Shown here: positions 32,401 through 41,205 of the stretch, in pieces
Numbering within the stretch: the first letter of the stretch is position 1
Layout: each line of letters opens with the position of its first letter
Assembly (NCBI GenBank): GCA_017525915.1
Contig: JAFXSC010000002.1
Span: 62,001 to 126,000, forward strand
DNA: 64,000 bases
Origin: Ruminococcus sp.
Lineage (GTDB): Bacteria; Bacillota; Clostridia; Oscillospirales; Ruminococcaceae
Reading direction: 5' to 3'
Position numbers and translations under genes: made by a program
The notes under the pieces: generated by a model
Databases searched by the model: none
Told to the model about the DNA's origin: nothing
What the model saw: the letters and a program-made list of their open reading frames with translations, nothing else

Positions 32401-32430
32401 TTTATACAGACCTATCTCTTTTTTTGGCAA
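32401..32430 (-). promoter_or_regulatory. Candidate promoter of the VanY-like gene
   Basis: Minus strand: TTGCCA (32425-32430), 18 bp, TATAAA (32401-32406). A perfect dyad GGGCATA-T-TATGCCC (about 32473-32487) lies between it and the dacF stop but has no U-run. Confidence 0.45.
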
Positions 32431-32500
32431 ATGCGTTTTGTTTTGTTCTGTTGTTGTTCCTTTATCTATTAATGGGCATAATATGCCCTTGTTTGCATGG

Positions 32501-33565
32501 TCAGGCTTCCGGCGGTTCATATCTTTTTCCGCCGGCACAATATACGCTGTATGCACTCAGCGTATCGTAGATGTTGCTCCAGTTTGTCTTTCCTCCGCAA
32601 AGCACGAGGATATATGTTTTCCCGTTTATCTCCGCATAGGTCTCTATGCAGTTCCCCGCCTCATCAGTATAGCCAGTTTTTCCGCCGAGTATCTTAACGC
32701 CCGGCATTTCGTCACCGTACATTCTGCTGAACAGTGTGCTGGTAAATCTGAGCCCTTCAGGGTGCTGCGGTGTCGGAGCTGTATTATACTCATATTTTTC
32801 AAGAAACCTCCGGCAGGTATCGTTCCGGATAGCGTACTCCAGAATGACTGCCATATCTGCGGCGGTTGTGTAGTTCTCCTCGTGATGGAGACCGACTACG
32901 TTCGTGAAATGAGTGTTTTTAAGTCCGAGTTCCTCAGCCTTGCCGTTCATAAGCTCAACGAAAGCTTTCTCCGAGCCTGCTGTACTTACAGCAGCCGCAA
33001 GTGCGGCGTCGGCTCCGGATTCAAGTATCATACCGTAGAGTGCATCCTCCAGTGCGAATGACTCACCAGGTTCAAAACCTGCTCTTGAAGCCTCCTGCTC
33101 GATCATGGGAAATACCATATCGTCTGTTACAGTAACGGTTCTGGAAATGTCGTCATTATTCTCAACGGCGACTATCAGCGTCATCACCTTCACAAGTGAA
33201 GCCGGATATACACGCTTGTTTTCGTCTCTGTATGCCACAACTTCGTTACTGTCGCAGCACATCAGGATGGCGGACTGAGCGTCGTAATCCTCGCTGAATT
33301 TTACTGATTTGCTTGTTTTTTCGGGATAAACGACAAAAGACGCTGCCGGTTCCCTTATTTCTGTTTCTGGTTCGCTCCGGGATACCGTCTGTGCTTCTGA
33401 TGCTGCAAGAGTGATTGCAGTCATCTCTGCACTCTGACCCCTGTCCTTTTTTACGGACGAGGAACGGACGAGTACAAGCCCGAAAGCTATTAGAACTGAA
33501 AGGAAAACAGCTGCGCCGAAAATTAAACAGCGTTTATAAACTGTTTGTTTCCTTCTTTTGTTCAT
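32501..33565 (-). CDS. D-alanyl-D-alanine carboxypeptidase (DacF-like)
   Basis: A 354-residue penicillin-binding protein that trims peptidoglycan pentapeptides. I use the ATG at 33565 (MNKRRKQTVYK, GAGGTG site); an upstream TTG gives only four more residues. An N-terminal membrane helix is followed by a Ser-rich linker and the peptidase domain with SLVK (SxxK), SGADAA in the SxN position and GGKTGYTDEAG (KTG). Unlike its downstream neighbours it keeps the nucleophile and KTG; the SxN Asn is Ala, as I believe also occurs in some DacF proteins. It lacks a clear C-terminal beta domain. Confidence 0.9.
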   Translation of the reverse strand: MNKRRKQTVYKRCLIFGAAVFLSVLIAFGLVLVRSSSVKKDRGQSAEMTAITLAASEAQTVSRSEPETEIREPAASFVVYPEKTSKSVKFSEDYDAQSAILMCCDSNEVVAYRDENKRVYPASLVKVMTLIVAVENNDDISRTVTVTDDMVFPMIEQEASRAGFEPGESFALEDALYGMILESGADAALAAAVSTAGSEKAFVELMNGKAEELGLKNTHFTNVVGLHHEENYTTAADMAVILEYAIRNDTCRRFLEKYEYNTAPTPQHPEGLRFTSTLFSRMYGDEMPGVKILGGKTGYTDEAGNCIETYAEINGKTYILVLCGGKTNWSNIYDTLSAYSVYCAGGKRYEPPEA

Positions 33566-33595
33566 TCTACACCTCAATATATATCTCTGTTAATT

Positions 33596-33624
33596 ATCAT
33601 AGTACATAAATCCGCCAAAGTCAA
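33596..33624 (-). promoter_or_regulatory. Promoter of dacF-like gene
   Basis: Minus strand: TTGACT (33619-33624), 17 bp, TATGAT (33596-33601). Confidence 0.7.
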
Positions 33625-33703
33625 CACTATTTTTCAAAATCTCCGTATTGCACAAAGTCTGCCGTTCAATTTTTACATTTATTACAAAGCCTGTCTGTAC
33701 AAA

Positions 33704-33735
33704 TAAAAGCGCCGCAGCATAGCCGCGGCGCTTTA
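33704..33735 (-). terminator. Terminator of the oxaloacetate decarboxylase operon
   Basis: Hairpin GCGCCGC-N9-GCGGCGC (33709-33731) followed on the minus strand by TTTTATTT, directly after the beta-subunit stop. Confidence 0.88.
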
Positions 33736-33738
33736 TTA

Positions 33739-34956
33739 TCACTTGAACACTGCAAGGAGGAAGCCTGCTGCGATAGCAGAGCCGATAACTCCGGCAACGT
33801 TCGGTCCCATGGCGTGCATGAGAAGGAAGTTCTTCGGGTTAGCCTTCTGACCCTCCATCTGCGATACTCTCGCAGCCATAGGTACTGCCGATACTCCGGC
33901 AGAGCCGATGAGCGGATTGATCTTTCCGCCGGAAAGCCTGTACATGAGCTTGCCGACAAGAAGTCCGCCGACTGTTGAGAAGCAGAATGCTGTAAGTCCG
34001 AGGACTACTATCTTTATTGTCTCCAGTGAGAGGAAACGTGATGCTGCTGTTGTAGCACCTACGGATATTCCGAGGAATACTGTTACGATGTTCATGAGGG
34101 CGTTCTGTACTGTATCGGAAAGTCTCTCAGTAACGCCGCACTCTCTCCAGAGGTTGCCGAGCATAAGGCAGCCAACGAGCGGAGCTGTTGAAGGGAGAAG
34201 GAGAATTACGAACATTGCAACGATTATCGGGAAGATTATCTTCTCGGTCTTGGATACTGTTCTGGACTGCTCCATCTTTACCTGACGTTCCTTCTCTGTG
34301 GTGAGAAGTCTCATGAGCGGAGGCTGTATCATCGGGATGAGCGCCATGTAGGAGTACGCTGCGATAGCGATAGCTCCGAGGAGGTGCGGTGCGAGCTTTG
34401 TCGTAAGGAAGATAGCCGTAGGGCCGTCAGCACCGCCGATGATTCCGATAGAAGCTGCTTCCTGTCCGGTAAATCCGAGGCAGACAGCTCCGAAGAATGC
34501 GAGGAATACGCCCATCTGGGCAGCAGCTCCGAGGAGGAGGCTCTTGGGGTTGGAAATGAGCGGACCGAAGTCTGTCATAGCACCGACGCCCATGAAGATA
34601 AGTGACGGATAAACGCCTGCCTTTACGCCTATGTAGAGAATATCGAGCAGTCCGCCGTGCTTCAGGATAGCGCCGTAGCTATGGTAATCCTCATGGGCAG
34701 GATCAAGGAAGTTGTCCCAGAGGTCAAGGTGGTAGAGCGCATCGCTCGAGCCTGAACCAAAGTAGGAAAGGTTTACGAGCAGACAGCCGAACGCGATTCC
34801 TACAAGGAGAAGCGGCTCAAACTTTTTCTTGATGCCGAGGTAAAGGAGCAGACATGATACAAAGATCATTATCAGGTTCTTCCAGCCGTCTCCGGTGAAA
34901 AAGCTGTGGAAACCCGAGTCGTTCCATAAGGTCTTTAAGGTCTCAATAACATCCAT
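33739..34956 (-). CDS. oadB: Sodium-translocating decarboxylase beta subunit (OadB type)
   Basis: A 405-residue, very hydrophobic protein that decarboxylates carboxybiotin and pumps Na+ out. The conserved IGIIGGADGPTAIFLTTK contains the Asp that in this family takes part in Na+/H+ exchange. The same family serves oxaloacetate, methylmalonyl-CoA and glutaconyl-CoA decarboxylases; the alpha subunit in this operon points to oxaloacetate. The start has an AAGGAGG site, 16 bp after the biotin carrier gene. Confidence 0.92.
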   Translation of the reverse strand: MDVIETLKTLWNDSGFHSFFTGDGWKNLIMIFVSCLLLYLGIKKKFEPLLLVGIAFGCLLVNLSYFGSGSSDALYHLDLWDNFLDPAHEDYHSYGAILKHGGLLDILYIGVKAGVYPSLIFMGVGAMTDFGPLISNPKSLLLGAAAQMGVFLAFFGAVCLGFTGQEAASIGIIGGADGPTAIFLTTKLAPHLLGAIAIAAYSYMALIPMIQPPLMRLLTTEKERQVKMEQSRTVSKTEKIIFPIIVAMFVILLLPSTAPLVGCLMLGNLWRECGVTERLSDTVQNALMNIVTVFLGISVGATTAASRFLSLETIKIVVLGLTAFCFSTVGGLLVGKLMYRLSGGKINPLIGSAGVSAVPMAARVSQMEGQKANPKNFLLMHAMGPNVAGVIGSAIAAGFLLAVFK

Positions 34957-34972
34957 ACTACTGCGGACCTCC

Positions 34973-35371
34973 TTATGCTATGACCACAAGAGGTGCGCCT
35001 GTATCTACTACTGAACCCTTGCTCGTTACTACCTGAGCAACTGTGCCGTCCTTCGGAGAAACTATCTCGTTCTCCATCTTCATAGCCTCGAGGATAATGA
35101 GTGTCTGTCCAGCCTTTACGGTATCTCCCTGCTTTACATCAACTCTGATGATATTGCCGGGCATAGGAGCTTCTACTGTCTCGCCTGATGCAAGATTTAC
35201 GGGAGCTGCCGGTGCAGGTGCAGCCGGTGCAGCAGCGGCAGGTGCAGCCACGGGAGCAGCTGCCTGTGCAGGTGCGGGTGCAAGAGCCTCATATTCGTCC
35301 AGAAGGACAGCCTTGCCCTGCTCGACCTCTACTTCATAGGTCTTACCGTTTAAAGTTACTTTATACTTCAT
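34973..35371 (-). CDS. Biotin carboxyl carrier subunit of the decarboxylase
   Basis: A 132-residue protein with a C-terminal biotinyl domain; the biotinylation motif is EAMKMEN with its Lys near residue 98. The middle (about 30-65) is an Ala/Pro-rich flexible linker, the usual swinging arm. It carries CO2 from the alpha carboxyltransferase to the beta subunit. Separate carriers like this replace the biotin domain that some alpha subunits carry at their C-terminus. Confidence 0.94.
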   Translation of the reverse strand: MKYKVTLNGKTYEVEVEQGKAVLLDEYEALAPAPAQAAAPVAAPAAAAPAAPAPAAPVNLASGETVEAPMPGNIIRVDVKQGDTVKAGQTLIILEAMKMENEIVSPKDGTVAQVVTSKGSVVDTGAPLVVIA

Positions 35372-35373
35372 TG

Positions 35374-35781
35374 TTATTTGACCTCCTTAATGGAAATAAA
35401 GTGAAGCTCGTTAAGGGGCTTCTGCATTTTATCGGCTACGATAGCCATTATCATTGCCGCTTCCTTATCGGGAACGTCAAAGAGCTTTACATGGCCTGCT
35501 GAACCGGGAGCGAGCTTCGGCTCAGCCGCCGGGACTGCCGGTGCCTGCACAGCAGGAGCTGTCTTCTTTTCAGCCTCGACAGCAGCCTTTTCCTTAGCTT
35601 CCTTGGACTTGAAATACGCACCTGTACAGTAAAGCACGATCATAAGTATTACAAGGCCGGCAAATACCACTGCATATCCGAAAGCTGCTGTACCGGCAGC
35701 CTCGCCGATACTGAGCTTGTCGCCTGCTTCGGTAGTAGCCTCGGTCAGAGCTTCGGCGGCAATAGTCAGATCTTCAATCAT
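35374..35781 (-). CDS. oadG: Decarboxylase gamma-type membrane subunit (OadG family)
   Basis: A 135-residue protein with one membrane helix (about 33-53), a charged and Ala/Pro-rich segment, and a C-terminal conserved part ending LHFISIKEV. OadG holds the alpha and beta subunits together. It lies between the alpha and carrier genes with gaps of 12 and 2 bp. Sequence conservation in this family is weak, so context carries much of the call. Confidence 0.82.
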   Translation of the reverse strand: MIEDLTIAAEALTEATTEAGDKLSIGEAAGTAAFGYAVVFAGLVILMIVLYCTGAYFKSKEAKEKAAVEAEKKTAPAVQAPAVPAAEPKLAPGSAGHVKLFDVPDKEAAMIMAIVADKMQKPLNELHFISIKEVK

Positions 35782-35793
35782 ACTTCCGCCTCC

Positions 35794-37191
35794 TTACATT
35801 TCCTCTATCGTGTAGACAGCCTCGTTCTCCTCCTGAGCCTTGCGGTCCTTGAGGAACTTGAGTGTCTGGTCAGGATAGCAGATATAGCTCATTACATCTT
35901 CCTCGCTGCGGCAGAGGTCGCCGAGAGCTTCCCTGGCTGCAACGAATTCCTCGCCTGTACGCTTCATATCCTCGTCACGGCAGTCAACAGGCTGTGCATC
36001 ACCGAGTACCTTTGCGCTGAGCTCCTTGTCGATAGGTGCGGGAGCGATACCGTACTCGCCCTTGATGTAGTTCTTTACTTCCTTGGAGATATTCTTGTAG
36101 CGCTCGCCGACAAGAACGTTTGTAACAGCCTGGTTTCCTACCATCTGGGAAAGAGGTGTTACGAGCGGAGGATAGCCGAGGTCTGCTCTTACCTTCGGGA
36201 TCTCTGCGAGAGCAGCATCGAACTTGTCCATTGCGTGCATATCTGTGAGGTTTGCGATCATGTTGGAAAGCATACCGCCTGGAACCTTATAAACGAGTGC
36301 CTGAGCGTCTGTTGCAAGGCTCTTGGGGTTGAGCTGACCGTTGTCGATATACTTCTGCTTAACGGGCTTGAAGAAGTCGTTGACTTTGTTGATGATCTCC
36401 TCGTCAAGTCCGCAGTCAATGCCGTACTGCTTGAATGCGTAGAACATCGTCTCTGTGGAGGGCTGTGAAGTACCGCCGGAGAAGCAGGATGTAGCGGTGT
36501 CGATAACGTCGATGCCGGACTCGATAGCCTTTGTGAGAGTCATATATGCCATACCGGTAGTGCAGTGTGTGTGGAGGATAAGGGTCATGTCGCCGATAGC
36601 GTCCTTGATGCCCTTGATGAGGTGCTCAGCCTCGTAGGGAGACATTGTACCTGCCATATCCTTGAGACAGATGGTGTCGAAGCCCATTCTCTTGAGCTCC
36701 TTGCACATTTCGATATACTTCTCAACAGTATGTACCGGGCTCTGTGTGTAGGAGATACAGCCGGAAGCGATTGTTCTCTGTGTAGCGTACTTCTTTGTAG
36801 CGTTGAGAGCAGTCTCGATATTCCTGAAGTCGTTGAGAGCGTCGAAGATACGGATTACGTCGATACCGTTCTTTATTGAAAGCTCGATGAACTTCTCAAC
36901 AACGTCATCGTGGTAGTGCTTGTAGCCGAGAAGGTTCTGACCTCTCAGAAGCATCTGGAGACGGGTGTTGGGAAGGTTCTTTCTGAGGTTGCGGAGTCTC
37001 TCCCACGGGTCTTCGTTCAGGTAGCGAAGGCATGAGTCGAATGTAGCTCCGCCCCAGCATTCCACGGAGTAGTAACCAGCCTTGTCCATATCGGCAAGGA
37101 TGCCCTCATAGTCCTTGTAGGGCAGACGTGTAGCCATAAGGGACTGGTTGGCGTCACGCAAAACTGTTTCTGTCAGTTGCACTTTTTTCAT
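35794..37191 (-). CDS. oadA: Oxaloacetate decarboxylase alpha subunit (carboxyltransferase)
   Basis: A 465-residue carboxyltransferase that moves CO2 from oxaloacetate to biotin. The start at 37191 (MKKVQLTETVLRDANQ) has an AGGAGG site. Family motifs are LRDANQSLMATR (12-23), the catalytic-Lys segment TICLKDMAGTMSP and the metal-binding LHTHCTTGMA. It ends without a biotinyl domain, in keeping with the separate carrier gene. With oadG, the carrier and oadB it forms a Na+ pump that makes pyruvate; a role as a pyruvate carboxylase B subunit is less likely given oadB. Confidence 0.93.
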   Translation of the reverse strand: MKKVQLTETVLRDANQSLMATRLPYKDYEGILADMDKAGYYSVECWGGATFDSCLRYLNEDPWERLRNLRKNLPNTRLQMLLRGQNLLGYKHYHDDVVEKFIELSIKNGIDVIRIFDALNDFRNIETALNATKKYATQRTIASGCISYTQSPVHTVEKYIEMCKELKRMGFDTICLKDMAGTMSPYEAEHLIKGIKDAIGDMTLILHTHCTTGMAYMTLTKAIESGIDVIDTATSCFSGGTSQPSTETMFYAFKQYGIDCGLDEEIINKVNDFFKPVKQKYIDNGQLNPKSLATDAQALVYKVPGGMLSNMIANLTDMHAMDKFDAALAEIPKVRADLGYPPLVTPLSQMVGNQAVTNVLVGERYKNISKEVKNYIKGEYGIAPAPIDKELSAKVLGDAQPVDCRDEDMKRTGEEFVAAREALGDLCRSEEDVMSYICYPDQTLKFLKDRKAQEENEAVYTIEEM

Positions 37192-37313
37192 ATGCAAGCC
37201 TCCTAATAATAAATCTGCAGAGCAGATATAATAATTCACCTGCTACTTATTAATAAACAATAAGCAGACAGTAAAGGTCCATTGCGTCTTTGCAAATAAA
37301 CCAATCAAAATCA

Positions 37314-37342
37314 ATTATAACATATATGAAAATAAATTTCCA
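37314..37342 (-). promoter_or_regulatory. Promoter of the oxaloacetate decarboxylase operon
   Basis: Minus strand: TGGAAA (37337-37342), 17 bp, TATAAT (37314-37319), with a leader of about 115 nt to oadA. Confidence 0.6.
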
Positions 37343-37382
37343 GTCTTTTTGAAATATTTCAGTATTTTACTTAATTACACAC

Positions 37383-37413
37383 AAAAAAGCAGATACCGTA
37401 CGGTATCTGCTTT
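37383..37413 (-). terminator. Terminator of the GGDEF gene
   Basis: A perfect palindromic stem AAAGCAGATACC / GGTATCTGCTTT around GTAC, followed on the minus strand by TTTTTTG. Confidence 0.9.
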
Positions 37414-37422
37414 GCTTGATTA

Positions 37423-38634
37423 TTATTTGAAATTTCTTGATTTCAGGAAGCGCTTGCGTTCGTACATCTTCTTGTCCGCACGTTCAAACACTGCTGAATA
37501 ACAGCTGTCCTCGCCCGGAACATAGACGTCCATGCCGGTCGATACCACGACCTCGCCTTTTTCCAGATTAGCCTCGACAGAATTATCTATCTCTGCGAGA
37601 AGGTCATGCCTTATGATATAATCCGAACCCTCGAGCAGAACGACGAACTCATCTCCGCCGATACGGAAAACGGGGCTGTGGCAGAACTCCCTGCATATCA
37701 GCTCGCAGCCTGCCTTGATGTAGCTGTCCCCTGCCTCATGGCCAAGCGTGTCATTGATAGTCTTCAGTCCGTTGAGGTCGCACACGATAACGCCGAAGTC
37801 TTTCCTGCTGCCGTCCAGTATCTCTTTCTCGATCTTATCCACCGCTTCAAGGTAAGCGTGCTTGCTCTTTACTCCGGTGAGCGGATCGGTATATGCAAGA
37901 TATCTCGCCGAACCGAGCTCCTGCTCCTGTTCCTGCTCACGTTCAAGAGTTTCCTGGAGCTTTTTCCTGTACTCGTTCTTGACGCCTTCCATCTGTGATG
38001 AATGGAAAGCGAAAGCGATCACTATGCAGACCGTAAGCGCAAACATCGTCATTGCTACAACGACCAGCTTGTGATTGTTCAACTCGCCGTCGTACCAGTC
38101 AGCGTTGAAATCCACGCCTACGATAGCGACGATGTCGCCGTTGGAATCATATACCGGACTGTACGCAGAATAAAACGTTCCCCACTGGTCCGTGTAAGCC
38201 TCCTTGTCAACGCCGGGAGTGCCTTCGGCAGCCTTGCAGAGCGCATCTGTCCTCGCTATCTCCTGACCGAATTCACCCGGTTCGTCCGGATCCGGATCTA
38301 CGGTAAAGACAAACCTTCCGTCATCTTCAGCACGGATAGCATATATGTAGTCAAGCTCGATATTCATCTGGAAGGATCGCAGTATTTCGAGTGCCCTGTT
38401 GTATTCCGGGGTTCCGACATCCTCGGGAGTAATTGTCCTCAGCTCGTCACCGTTGAGCTGAAATGCGGCAGTATTGGCAATATCAAGCATACGCTGCTCT
38501 ATCTGCTTACGGAGAGCATTCTTGGACATTCTCATGAGCATATACCCCATGAAGGTGTTGGCAACAAGCAGCAGCACGAGCGCTGTAACAAACAGACGCT
38601 TGCTTCTTTTGAATTTCTTGTCTGTACTATTCAT
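37423..38634 (-). CDS. Membrane diguanylate cyclase (GGDEF) with extracytoplasmic sensor
   Basis: A 403-residue protein that should make cyclic di-GMP. The start at 38634 (MNSTDKKFKRSKRL) has an AGGATAAG site; a longer frame extends back through the promoter. Two membrane helices (about 15-35 and 195-217) flank an extracytoplasmic region of about 160 residues ending in YSPVYDSNGDIVAIVGVDF, typical of Cache-like sensors. A coiled coil leads to the GGDEF domain with RIGGDEFVVLL; the catalytic motif is intact. No EAL domain or cyclic di-GMP riboswitch is visible nearby. Confidence 0.9.
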   Translation of the reverse strand: MNSTDKKFKRSKRLFVTALVLLLVANTFMGYMLMRMSKNALRKQIEQRMLDIANTAAFQLNGDELRTITPEDVGTPEYNRALEILRSFQMNIELDYIYAIRAEDDGRFVFTVDPDPDEPGEFGQEIARTDALCKAAEGTPGVDKEAYTDQWGTFYSAYSPVYDSNGDIVAIVGVDFNADWYDGELNNHKLVVVAMTMFALTVCIVIAFAFHSSQMEGVKNEYRKKLQETLEREQEQEQELGSARYLAYTDPLTGVKSKHAYLEAVDKIEKEILDGSRKDFGVIVCDLNGLKTINDTLGHEAGDSYIKAGCELICREFCHSPVFRIGGDEFVVLLEGSDYIIRHDLLAEIDNSVEANLEKGEVVVSTGMDVYVPGEDSCYSAVFERADKKMYERKRFLKSRNFK

Positions 38635-38697
38635 CTTATCCTCGGAGCATATCTGCTCAATAGTATTAATGGTCGTATTATTGAGAATACTGTACAT

Positions 38698-38726
38698 ATT
38701 ATAACATAATCGCGCTGAAAAATCAA
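38698..38726 (-). promoter_or_regulatory. Promoter of the GGDEF gene
   Basis: Minus strand: TTGATT (38721-38726), 17 bp, TATAAT (38698-38703). Confidence 0.7.
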
Positions 38727-38780
38727 TAATTGTGAAGATAATAACAGTATATTTTTTATCATGCAACCTGTAACAAATCC

Positions 38781-38811
38781 GCCCCCCGGAGAATATAATA
38801 TCCCGGGGGGC
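38781..38811 (+). promoter_or_regulatory. Hairpin covering the yunB ribosome site
   Basis: A perfect 9-bp inverted repeat, GCCCCCCGG (38781-38789) and CCGGGGGGC (38803-38811), encloses 13 nt. The right arm contains the only candidate Shine-Dalgarno of yunB (GGGGGG, 7 nt before the ATG), so a folded leader would hide it. Confidence 0.6.
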
Positions 38812-38817
38812 GATAAT

Positions 38818-39471
38818 ATGAAAAGGCGCGGCGGAAAACAGTATTCCGGAAAGGCTGTCGCAGGCGGAATGATCTTCGCGGTCATTGTGATACTTCTGAT
38901 AATCGTGATAATAAAGGCCGAACGTGCAGTCCGTCCGGTTGCAGCGATACAGGCCGAGCACCTTGCACGTTCCTCCGCGAATGAGCTCATCGGCTGTGCA
39001 GTCGCGGATTATCTCAGCAGTGAACGGTTCACTTACAGCGATTTTGCCGCCGTGCTCTACGACGAAAACGGTAAGGCTGTGTCGGTCGAAGCTGTTCCCT
39101 GCAACATTAACCGTGTGCAGTCCGAGCTGACAGTCAGGGTGAACAGGGCTCTCAGCGATGTGAATACCCGTACCGAACGCATCCCCATAGGCTCGCTGAC
39201 CGGTTCAGCCATGCTTGTTGGAAAAGGTCCCTCACTAAAGGTCAGGATATGCCCGTCGGGGTCGGCGCAGGTCAGTCTCAGGAGCGATTTCTCGTCCGCA
39301 GGTGTGAATCAGACACGTCACAGGATATCGGCAGTTGTTGAAGCGGAGCTGATATCCTCAGTACCGTTGTATTCATTCAGTACAAAGGTGAGCTTCGAGT
39401 TCCTTCTCGCGGAAAGCATTATCGTGGGAGATGTTCCGGCTCTGAGCAGATACGCATGGAGCAGTCTATGA
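38818..39471 (+). CDS. yunB: Sporulation protein YunB
   Basis: A 217-residue protein with one N-terminal membrane helix (about 17-36) and the YunB-type domain; RHRISAVVEAELISSVPLY and the LAESIIVGDVP end match my memory of the family, which in Bacillus is expressed in the mother cell and needed for full sporulation. The ATG at 38818 follows a purine run; the in-frame ATG at 38761 has no ribosome site and would make the GC-rich hairpin coding. It converges on the ABC exporter gene, overlapping its end by 6 bp. Confidence 0.85.
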   Translation: MKRRGGKQYSGKAVAGGMIFAVIVILLIIVIIKAERAVRPVAAIQAEHLARSSANELIGCAVADYLSSERFTYSDFAAVLYDENGKAVSVEAVPCNINRVQSELTVRVNRALSDVNTRTERIPIGSLTGSAMLVGKGPSLKVRICPSGSAQVSLRSDFSSAGVNQTRHRISAVVEAELISSVPLYSFSTKVSFEFLLAESIIVGDVPALSRYAWSSL

Positions 39472-41205
39472 CGCGAACTGGCTGTTGTAGAGCGATGCGT
39501 AGAAGCCGCCCTTCTCCATGAGCTGAGCGTGGTCGCCCTTCTCGATGATATTGCCCTTGTCCATGACGAGTATCAGGTCGGAATTCCTTATCGTTGAAAG
39601 TCTGTGTGCTATGACGAAGCTCGTCCTGCCCTCCATAAGCTTTGCAAACGCCTTCTGCACACGCTGTTCGGTGCGGAGGTCGATAGAGCTTGTCGCCTCA
39701 TCAAGTATGAGCATCGGCGGGTCCATGAGCATTACCCTCGCTATACATATAAGCTGCTTCTGACCCTGAGAAAGACCGCTCTCCTCACTTATCACCGTGT
39801 CATAGCCGTCCGGCAAGCGCTTTATGAAGCCGTGGGCGTGAACTGCCTTTGCAGCCGCTATGACGCTCTCGCGCGATGCGCCGGGAAGTCCGTAGGCGAT
39901 ATTCTCGGCAACAGTTCCGGTGAATACCCAAGTGTCCTGCAATACCATTCCGAAGCTGCTCCGGAGACTGTCACGGGTAACTGAACGGATATCCTTTCCG
40001 GATATCTCTATGCTTCCGCTGTCGATATCATAGAAGCGCAGGAGAAGATTGATTATAGTGGATTTTCCGCAGCCGGTAGGTCCGACTATCGCTATGCGCT
40101 CACCTGACGAAACATCAAGCGTGAAGTCCTGTATGAGCTTCCTGTCAGGAAGATATGAAAAGTAAACGTTCCGGAAGTTGAGACTGCCGCGGCGGTCTGT
40201 GAGCTTTTCCATATCGCTGTCATCGCTGACCTCCTCCTCGTCAAGAAGGTCAAATATCCTTCCGGCAGAGGCTACGGCGTTCTGGAGCTCCGCAAATACT
40301 CCCGATATCTCGTTGAACGGCTTTGTGTACTGATTAGCGTATGCAAGGAAGCTTGAGAGCCTGCCGACTGTCATTTTTCCGGAAAAAGAAGAGTATCCGG
40401 TGATGCCGAGCGCTCCGAGAAGTCCTACGGCTGCGTATATCAGACCGTTCACGAAACGTGTGGTCGGATTTGTCATAGAGCTGAAAAATGTCGCTCTCCT
40501 GCCGGCTTCACCGTATGCACGGTTTATCTCCGCAAAATGCTCCTCCGCACGTTCACCGTAGACAAAGGCGGTAACGAGCTTCTGACTGCCGGTGCTCTCC
40601 TCTGCTGCCGCGACCATGTCGCCGCGGAGCTTAGACTGCTTAACGTAGGAATCATGCGTAGCCTTGGTTATCCTCGAAGCCGCAAGTATCGAGAGCGGCG
40701 TCATGAATACTACCACAAGCGCGATGCGGTAGTTTATCGTTATCATGAATATCAGCGTGCCGAGTATGGTGACTGCTCCGCTGAAAAGCTGTGTAAATCC
40801 CTGAAGCAAGCCGTCCGAGACTATCTCGACATCATTTATGACGCGGCTCGTCAGCTCACCCTTCGTGCGCCTGTCAATGTAGCGCAGCGGCACTCTACCG
40901 AGCTTTCCGAAGGCGTCAGCTCTGAGGTCGCGCACCGTCAGGAATGCCAGCTTGTTCGTGCAGAGGCTCATGAGCCACTGGAAAAGCGTACTCGCGGCGA
41001 CCATTCCGGCAATAGTTATCGCTATACGGCGGAGCTTTATGAAATCAACGCTCCCTGCGCCGGTGCAGCAGTCTACCGCTTCGCCTATGAAAACGGGTAT
41101 CGCAAGCGAGAGGGATACACCTGCCAGGGCAAATAACACGGTAAGGACGAAATATCTCCTGTAAGGCTTTGCATAGGAGAATACCCTTCTGAGGTCTTTA
41201 AGCAT
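39466..41205 (-). CDS. ABC exporter half-transporter (canonical ATP site)
   Basis: A 579-residue fusion of six membrane helices and an ATPase domain. Walker A is GPTGCGKST, the signature reads LSQGQKQ, and Walker B with catalytic Glu is MLILDEATSS. It pairs with the upstream half-transporter, whose end it overlaps by 8 bp. Together they look like heterodimeric exporters such as TM287/288 or LmrCD, which expel drugs or lipids; the substrate cannot be read from sequence. Confidence 0.9.
   Translation of the reverse strand: MLKDLRRVFSYAKPYRRYFVLTVLFALAGVSLSLAIPVFIGEAVDCCTGAGSVDFIKLRRIAITIAGMVAASTLFQWLMSLCTNKLAFLTVRDLRADAFGKLGRVPLRYIDRRTKGELTSRVINDVEIVSDGLLQGFTQLFSGAVTILGTLIFMITINYRIALVVVFMTPLSILAASRITKATHDSYVKQSKLRGDMVAAAEESTGSQKLVTAFVYGERAEEHFAEINRAYGEAGRRATFFSSMTNPTTRFVNGLIYAAVGLLGALGITGYSSFSGKMTVGRLSSFLAYANQYTKPFNEISGVFAELQNAVASAGRIFDLLDEEEVSDDSDMEKLTDRRGSLNFRNVYFSYLPDRKLIQDFTLDVSSGERIAIVGPTGCGKSTIINLLLRFYDIDSGSIEISGKDIRSVTRDSLRSSFGMVLQDTWVFTGTVAENIAYGLPGASRESVIAAAKAVHAHGFIKRLPDGYDTVISEESGLSQGQKQLICIARVMLMDPPMLILDEATSSIDLRTEQRVQKAFAKLMEGRTSFVIAHRLSTIRNSDLILVMDKGNIIEKGDHAQLMEKGGFYASLYNSQFAS

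Noticed and set aside
37192..38760. Cyclic di-GMP riboswitch near the GGDEF gene
   Set aside because: No conserved GEMM-type core seen in either flanking leader.
38635..38961. N-terminal extension of the GGDEF protein
   Set aside because: It would include the promoter (38698-38726) and part of yunB on the opposite strand; no ribosome site at the far start.
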